From Neolentinus lepideus HHB14362 ss-1 (taxonomy: Eukaryota; Basidiomycota; Agaricomycetes; Gloeophyllales; Gloeophyllaceae), in contig KV425579.1 of NCBI GenBank assembly GCA_001632425.1, positions 308,220 to 372,219 of the forward strand: a DNA stretch of 64,000 bases. Direction: 5' to 3'. The notes under the pieces were generated by a model. That model had not been told where the DNA came from and made no database searches. It saw nothing but the letters and a program-made list of their open reading frames with translations. This document shows positions 58,751-64,000 of the stretch, piece by piece; position 1 is the stretch's first letter; every line of letters begins with the position of its first letter. Position numbers and translations under genes: made by a program.

Positions 58751-59518
58751 GACGAAAGGAGTATAAGACGCACTGCGACAAACCCCGAGTGTGCTCCTTG
58801 GATATCCACAAGATCTGAGAACATTGGCAAAGGCACTCAATCGCATCATCTCAGTTTATTTTAACGAGATATGCCATGGAAAACTCATGTGGCCCGTGGC
58901 AAGCATGTTACAGAGCTTCGAATAGCTTTGAGGAACCAACCTAATGACCTGAACCGCAAAGAGTGGACGGGGAAAATCAGACAGAACCGGATCAGTCGAC
59001 CGCAATGCTGGACTTGCACAAATAGCTGCTCAAATGATTCTCACGGTGCTGCAGTACCGTTCTTTCCCGCGACCACGTGCAAGCTGCAATATGCGATGTT
59101 TCGTTCAGCTTTGCGCCTGTCTTGGCCAGGATTCAAAATGTCGAAGAGTTTTATGGCGCTGAATAAGGTAAAAAAAGTCCCATATAATCGAATTGCGCAC
59201 AGTTCCTCCAACGGGAAGTTATGAAATGATTGGATTGTGTCTGGCAGCCACACTTGCCACTCAGTCAGTAGCAGCCAATAAGCCAGATCTCTCACTGCGG
59301 AGACGACACTAGACAAATTTTTCAAAGTAAGATTTATATAGTATTACCAAGTGGACGCTTAATTTGCTCTCCCTAGGGAGAGTACCTGGACGTCTCACAA
59401 TCATGGGGGAAACTCCTGGCATAGTCGCTGGATTCGGGAAGATATTGTACAGACTGTATATATGCAATACTAAGGTGTGAGATAAATTACAGGTAGGTGG
59501 AACAAAGGCCAATTTGAA
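58751..59518. other. Promoter of APH-D and inner edge of the right arm
   Basis: Up to about 59020 this is the upstream region of APH-D. From 59020 it is the inner non-coding edge of the inverted duplication, matching 50500-50985. Confidence 0.4.
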
Positions 59519-59893
59519 TTAGGCCCCATTCTCTATCAACCGCACCAGGTGATCGATCCGGAAGTCCTTGTGCAATGTACCGTCCTCATTGACTCGGATA
59601 GAGATCTGCATGCGCTTCGCATGCGTGTGCCGCTTGTCACTGCTGACCGTGTCTCGGATCTGCTTGTTATCTGCATTTGCGTTCAGCTGGAGATCTATGA
59701 CTCGATACAGGACCTTTTCCCCGGTCTGTGTCGTCTGCTCCTGATGTTGCTTGGATCCCCAGTCAAACCGGATTCCATACTTCTTGTCGGTGGTCTGGTT
59801 GGCTCGCGGCCAGCACCTTGTGCCAGCTCCCGCATCCTTTATATTCTTTCTGATACTGTCATACATATCCTGCACTCGGGGCATAAGATGCAT
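59519..59893 (-). CDS. Unknown small protein, right copy
   Basis: 124 residues, the inverted duplicate of 50120-50494. Differences are scattered (for example SSDKRHTHAKR for RKAKRGTHAKR) but the frame is kept over the full length, and the last 25 residues are identical. The candidate upstream exon (CKLFVNSAQLIAKKHITR, GTAAGT donor at 59926, 57-nt intron to 59870) is also conserved in frame, supporting a longer spliced protein with an unresolved start. No recognised domain. Confidence 0.55.
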   Translation of the reverse strand: MHLMPRVQDMYDSIRKNIKDAGAGTRCWPRANQTTDKKYGIRFDWGSKQHQEQTTQTGEKVLYRVIDLQLNANADNKQIRDTVSSDKRHTHAKRMQISIRVNEDGTLHKDFRIDHLVRLIENGA

Positions 59894-60136
59894 TGACGTT
59901 GTTTGGAAAACTGAATGGTGACTTACGTTTTTCAGATCTGGAAGTATCTGCCTCGTGATATGCTTTTTGGCAATGAGCTGAGCAGAGTTGACGAAAAGCT
60001 TGCACTGGACAGCACTCCTATGCGGTCGTCAGCGTGCGCGGAGATATAGCAATCAGAAATGACAAACAAACATTCTGTTCGATCTTCAAATCCAAATGGT
60101 ATTCGAGCTGATCTCCATCTCCACTCCCCTCTCCGT

Positions 60137-60143
60137 TTTATAC
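60137..60143 (-). promoter_or_regulatory. TATA box in the right arm
   Basis: TATAAAA on the minus strand, mirror image of the element at 49871-49877, again just upstream of ATGTTTGTTTGTCATTTC. Confidence 0.55.
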
Positions 60144-60896
60144 TTGAAGTGGCGTACACAGTAGCTGCTTTACAGACATTTCAGGCAATTCTTCAGCACA
60201 CTCCATTTTGCAGGTCTAGTGGCGGATTCCGTTGCTTCCACCGCATCGTAATCCTCGTGTTTGGCTGGATGAGGGAATTGTTGAGAGCAGCGCCAGCAGA
60301 TGCTGCGTCTTTTGCAGTGACATACAATTATTGTAAGCCCTTGTAAGGGATAGAACTCACAGCTCAGGTCGTATCCGGTGCTTCTCGCTCAGCGACGCCA
60401 CACCACCTATCATCGTAAGGCAGACCTGCTCAGATTTCATCCGCAGGATTCTGAAAGGAGATAAAGCTAAAGTCTCAGCGAGTATATCGCTTATTGAGAA
60501 CTTACTATTAATTGTCTGATGGAATGTGCCATCCATCCCTGTACCCCTACATCGGATTCCGGAAACAGCTATATACTAGCCTGGTATCAGCTCTTGGACG
60601 CGAACCGCTGGGTCAGACGCATTGCAATCTTCGAATGCCATGTCATTTTTGGCTCGAGAGTAGTATCAAAATAAGAGGCTGCAAGGAAGGCCTTTGCTGG
60701 GACGTCACAGAAATTACTACCCATGTCGTGAATTAACGCCACAGCAAACTGGCCACGTGGTAACCATATGGCCGGTATGTCCCGGGTCTGATTGGGTTAC
60801 AAGCGAACCTTTCAGCAAATTGAGGACGCGACATCTTATTACGGGTGCAAGTTTGCGTCCAGAGTCGACGCACACCTTACATTGGTCGTCAGCGCC
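60144..60896. other. Shared upstream region of the two right-arm genes
   Basis: Non-coding region between the divergent small gene and the AIM9-like gene, matching 49129-49870 in the left arm. No gene was seen. Confidence 0.4.
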
Positions 60897-62794
60897 ATGA
60901 TCAGTCGCGCGAGGATAGTCACCACCGTGCGTTATGCACGACACTTTCGTCCTCCCTCACGTCCTGTTCTCCTGAGCGCATTGCGATCACTCACGCACTC
61001 GCGGCCAATTAGTGTAATCCCATTTACGAGCGGAGAGAAGTTTGAACTATTTAATTTTACAGCCGGCAGATGGCTGTATAACGAGTCAGAGCGTGAGCTC
61101 TGTTGCGATTCACACCTGGACAAGTATTGACTGGTTTACCTGAAGAAAATGCGGCGCGACACGTGGAATTCGACGTAGAGGCCCTTCAAGCTTTAGCTTG
61201 TCAGGCTCTCGGTGCAACCGCATGTCTGAAATTCAAAAAAGTCTACGAATGTATGGCACGCCTTCTCTTCATATACCATGATTCAGCACTCAACCCGAGA
61301 CCTACAGTGGAAGAGCAAAGGATCTTCTTACTGAAAGGTAACAACGGAAAGGATGCATTGATTCGCATACCTTTTTCCTTTGCCGGTCCACCTAAACTAT
61401 CGACTGCAAGTGAAGTGGCTACCATGGAATTCATGCGCAACGTGCTCGGCGTACCAGCTCCGCGTGTGCTAGGATGGTCTGCAGACGCCACACGGAACTC
61501 TATTGGCGCTGAATACATAATTGTGGAAAGAGTACCCGGAACAACATTTCCAGCGCGATGGCCAACGTTGAGTGCTGAGCAGTTGGACATCTTCCTTTCG
61601 GATCTCCTCGATATCGAGACAGCGTTTGAGCGTGCTCCATTCTCGCAGATCGGAAGCCTGTTTTTCGCTGAGGATGTCGACCCGGAGCTGCAGAGCCGCC
61701 CTTTGTTTTCAGACCAGGGAGAGCATCGTTTGGATGCCAGATTACTGGCTGCAGCAGATAAATATCGTGTCGGCCCTTTGGTAAACGAGGAATGGTGGCG
61801 AGAAGGTCGCATAAATACTCAAGCTGACCATGGTCCATGTAAGTTCGTCTTGGGCAGGTCTTCATTCGATGATATCCTCACTTGACGCAACATAGGGCCT
61901 GATGCGACGTCCTACTATCTGGCTGCAGCAAAATTAGAGTTAGCTTGGCTCAAGCACTCCGGTTTCACGGACACCACACACCCGCTACTGCCGATGTACC
62001 ACAGATTGATCGACTCCTACAGGCAAACGATCCCGAAGCTTATGCCGATGTTCACCGGGAACTCCAGCGCGCCGACAATCTGGCATCCATCCATTTCACT
62101 CTCCAGCATCGTGTTTCCGTGGGAAGGAGATCTACACATCAACGGTCTCATTAACTGGCGCAACACAATCATTGGACCTTACTTCGCGCAGGCTTCGTTC
62201 CCGAGAGGTCTCATACATCGGCCATCAATGGTGCCTGAGGTCCCGCTGGAGATGGAGAAACCTGAGCTAGAACTGCCAGCTGACACAGGACCATACAGCA
62301 TTGAAGAACAGCAGAAGATGCACATAGAGTCTCGATGGCATTATCTCCACCAGGCATACCAATATCTGATCACCAAGACGAACAAGCGCCGCGCATACAT
62401 CCAATCTTTACCAGGGACATGGCAGCTGGATATGCTGCCGCCGATGATGGTGCGCTGCTCTACAGACGGCTTCTACGATATCTTCGACGCTCTTGTGAGC
62501 ATCTGGGATGACTGGGATAGGATCGAGGCCTTGACAGAAGAGCCTTGTCCTGTAGGGTTCTCGTCTGACGAAATAACCTTTCTTTCAGAGGCTTCTATGA
62601 GGAACAAGATATACCGCCACAACTCGGAGCAACTCAGGCTGGAGGTTGGGGAGCATGGAGATGGCTTCGTTATCAACGATAGTTACGACGAGACCAAAAA
62701 ACGATGTGCGCTCCTGGCTGAGCAATGGGATGAAGAGGAAAAATGCGGGCCATTCCCATATCAAGATGGCATGTTTTCCTCTTTCTTGTCGTGA
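60897..62794 (+). CDS. AIM9-like APH-fold pseudokinase, right copy
   Basis: 595 residues from exons 60897-61092, 61146-61838 and 61896-62794. It is a close paralogue of the left copy (47228-49128), with all splice sites in the same places. The catalytic loop is HPSISLSSIVF against HPDLHxxNIFV in active relatives, and LINW replaces IIDW, so the same three catalytic positions are lost as in the left copy. The first differs (Ser here, Phe on the left), which shows the loss predates or has drifted since duplication. The N-terminus (MISRARIVTTVRYARHFRPP) is again presequence-like. The overall frame is intact over 1.8 kb, arguing for function as a non-catalytic protein. Confidence 0.8.
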
Positions 62795-63078
62795 AGCCTC
62801 CTTTTCCGCTCGCACATGCATGTGACAGAAGGTATGATTTGTGGATCACTGACCATTGAATATCATTTATTGAATTCGGTCGTAGCCAGGCTTGACGAAT
62901 ATGCTAGTATACATACTTATCTCGAAGACGAGCGTACGTTTACTCAGTTGAAATACCGACAAGAATCAGATTCTGCATGTGGCAATATGTCAGTATTCAA
63001 AAGCTGAAGCATTAGAAACTCGGAGCCGACCAAAAAATATCATAAGTTTAAATATTTTGACTCCAAGTGAAGAGGGCG
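62795..63078. other. 3' flank of the right-arm pseudokinase
   Basis: Outer edge of the right arm to about 63015, then a short AT-rich stretch (CATAAGTTTAAATATTTTGAC). No gene. Confidence 0.35.
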
Positions 63079-63492
63079 TTAGTTTCTGTTCAAGACACTC
63101 TGTACGATTTGCCAGAAGCTCTCCGCTACTTCACCGTCTGCTTCCATGGCATCGGATACCCGTTCCCACCAAGTACTATCTGACTTCAAATATCTCCGGG
63201 CCATCATCCCCTCCCAAAAGTCTGGATACCATCTGAACGTTTCCCAGTCAACGATGGAAGCAATGCGAGGCCCCTTGACAATTATATTCCTGGGAGCAAG
63301 ATCACCATGACTGAGCACCATATTTTCGTTACCGTCTGTTTTACCCATGAGAGGCTATTTCATCCGATGCTCCTCAGCTGCTTCCCACCTCTCCTTCCAA
63401 TAACTATAAAGTTTGGTGAGCGAGGTGATAGGACGTGATGGTGGAAGCCTGAATAGTCCACAGTACGGAAGCCCAAATGGCCAGGAACCAAC
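63079..63492 (-). pseudogene. Truncated APH kinase (3' part only)
   Basis: Copy of the last quarter of kinase A: GSWPFGLPYCGLFRLPPSRP, then LYSYWKERWEAAEEHRMK, then an in-frame TAG (63355-63357) where kinase A has TGG, then LSHGDLAPRNIIV, IVDWETFRWYP and an end identical to kinase A (SFWQIVQSVLNRN). Homology stops at about 63490, just before the GSWPF codons, where RRP17-like sequence begins on the other strand. It is missing everything upstream, so it is not functional. Confidence 0.8.
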
Positions 63493-63766
63493 CGAGATTG
63501 TGTTCGATGACGATGCGCGTGCAGAGTTCTTGACGGGTTTCCGGAAACGTAAGCTGGCGAAGAAGGAGGCAGTGAAGAAGAAGGCAATGGAGAGGGAGAA
63601 GCAGGAGAGGAGAGAGCAGCGGCTAGAGGTACGTCTGACCCTTCTTTGCTTTCCTCTGAATTTTGGCAAATATCAGTGCTTCTGACATAGCACCGCCGTG
63701 CACTTGCGGAGCAAGCACGATCGAACGCAAAAGAGGTGGAGACGGCGTATGGGGCCATAATCGATG
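63413..63766 (+). CDS. RRP17/NOL12-like ribosomal RNA processing protein, partial and chimeric
   Basis: Exons 63413-63628 and 63691-63766 encode the start of the Nop25/RRP17 domain: EIVFDDDARAEFLTGFRKRK, then a Lys/Glu/Arg helix, then HRRALAEQARSNAKEVETAYGAI. Family members are 5'-3' exonucleases or nucleolar factors of 60S biogenesis. The first 24 codons from the ATG at 63413 read antisense through the broken APH kinase, so the normal N-terminus is replaced. No third exon is recognisable up to 64000; the gene is truncated or continues outside the window. Whether it is expressed is unknown. Confidence 0.6.
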
Positions 63767-64000
63767 GTACGTTTACTCTACTTCGTTTTCTGGCAGTCAG
63801 TCTCATCGCACTGCGTTCATCCATAACTGCGCTCGCACCCTGCATTGCAATGCCATGACTATTGACAATCCATCGTCTTACTGTCCGATTTTCCATTAAT
63901 TGTGTTTACTGCTGTTTTTGGAACGTAAGGCGCGGCGCGGCTTTTCGCACGCAAAACGGCCTCCCGAATAGAAAAATCTGTAGTGGCCTCCACAGTGCCT
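63767..64000. other. End of the window
   Basis: Downstream of the RRP17-like exon; contains GGCGCGGCGCGGC near 63928. No further exon was seen. Confidence 0.3.

Larger units (their letters stand above)
59020..63015. repeat. Inverted duplication, right arm (about 4.0 kb)
   Basis: Reverse complement of 47000-50990, with the same two genes in mirrored order. Coding exons of the pseudokinase have identical lengths in exons 1 and 2 (196 and 693 nt), and exon 3 differs by one codon (902 against 899 nt). The spacer between the arms is about 8 kb and carries APH-C, FAM72 and APH-D. Confidence 0.8.

Overview
The window looks like nuclear DNA of a filamentous basidiomycete, probably an Agaricomycete; a Polyporales-like wood-decay fungus is my guess. 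The reasons are many very short spliceosomal introns (mostly 47-65 nt, GT-AG with a few GC-AG), TATA boxes 60-100 bp upstream of start codons, and families such as DASH subunit Dad2, HHE proteins, BTB and F-box proteins and expanded APH-fold kinases. I see no CRISPR, operon, intact transposon or convincing tRNA/rRNA. Most gene models were built by hand from splice signals, reading-frame continuity and comparison of paralogues inside the window.

Region 1 (1-25 kb) mixes stable and unstable DNA. Three hemerythrin-like (HHE) genes lie here, two in a direct tandem duplication that includes the promoters (about 2.0-5.5 kb) and one inverted near 14.1-14.7 kb. An ATP-type PEP carboxykinase (8.1-10.2 kb) and a BTB/POZ gene follow. 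A short-chain dehydrogenase (SDR) family is then scattered over 12-25 kb: two intact six-exon genes, each with a 13-nt micro-exon, and three relics, one of another SDR subfamily. An FAD monooxygenase gene, a mitochondrial ribosomal bS6m gene and a HAD hydrolase gene are interleaved.

Region 2 (25-38.4 kb) is a conserved housekeeping block: Dad2 (DASH), a SCY1-like pseudokinase, Mediator MED14, a six-unit polyubiquitin gene with an intron at the same codon in four units, and an F-box gene.

Region 3 (38.4-64 kb) is accessory and rearranged. It holds four full-length APH-fold kinase genes with intact catalytic motifs (three share a four-exon-type structure and an N-terminal extension), two kinase relics, and two members of a small family with DLHW and NCQ(D/N)F motifs that I infer to be permuted papain-fold proteins. 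A roughly 4 kb imperfect inverted duplication (about 47.0-51.0 and 59.0-63.0 kb) carries, in each arm, an AIM9-like APH pseudokinase whose catalytic residues are lost and a divergent small unknown gene. Between the arms are an APH gene, a FAM72 gene and another APH gene. Just outside the right arm, a broken APH copy is fused head-on to the start of an RRP17/NOL12-like gene, which marks a recombination junction.

The most unusual content is the kinase/pseudokinase and DLHW-NCQ neighbourhood with its inverted duplication, followed by the SDR micro-exon family and the duplicated-intron polyubiquitin gene.
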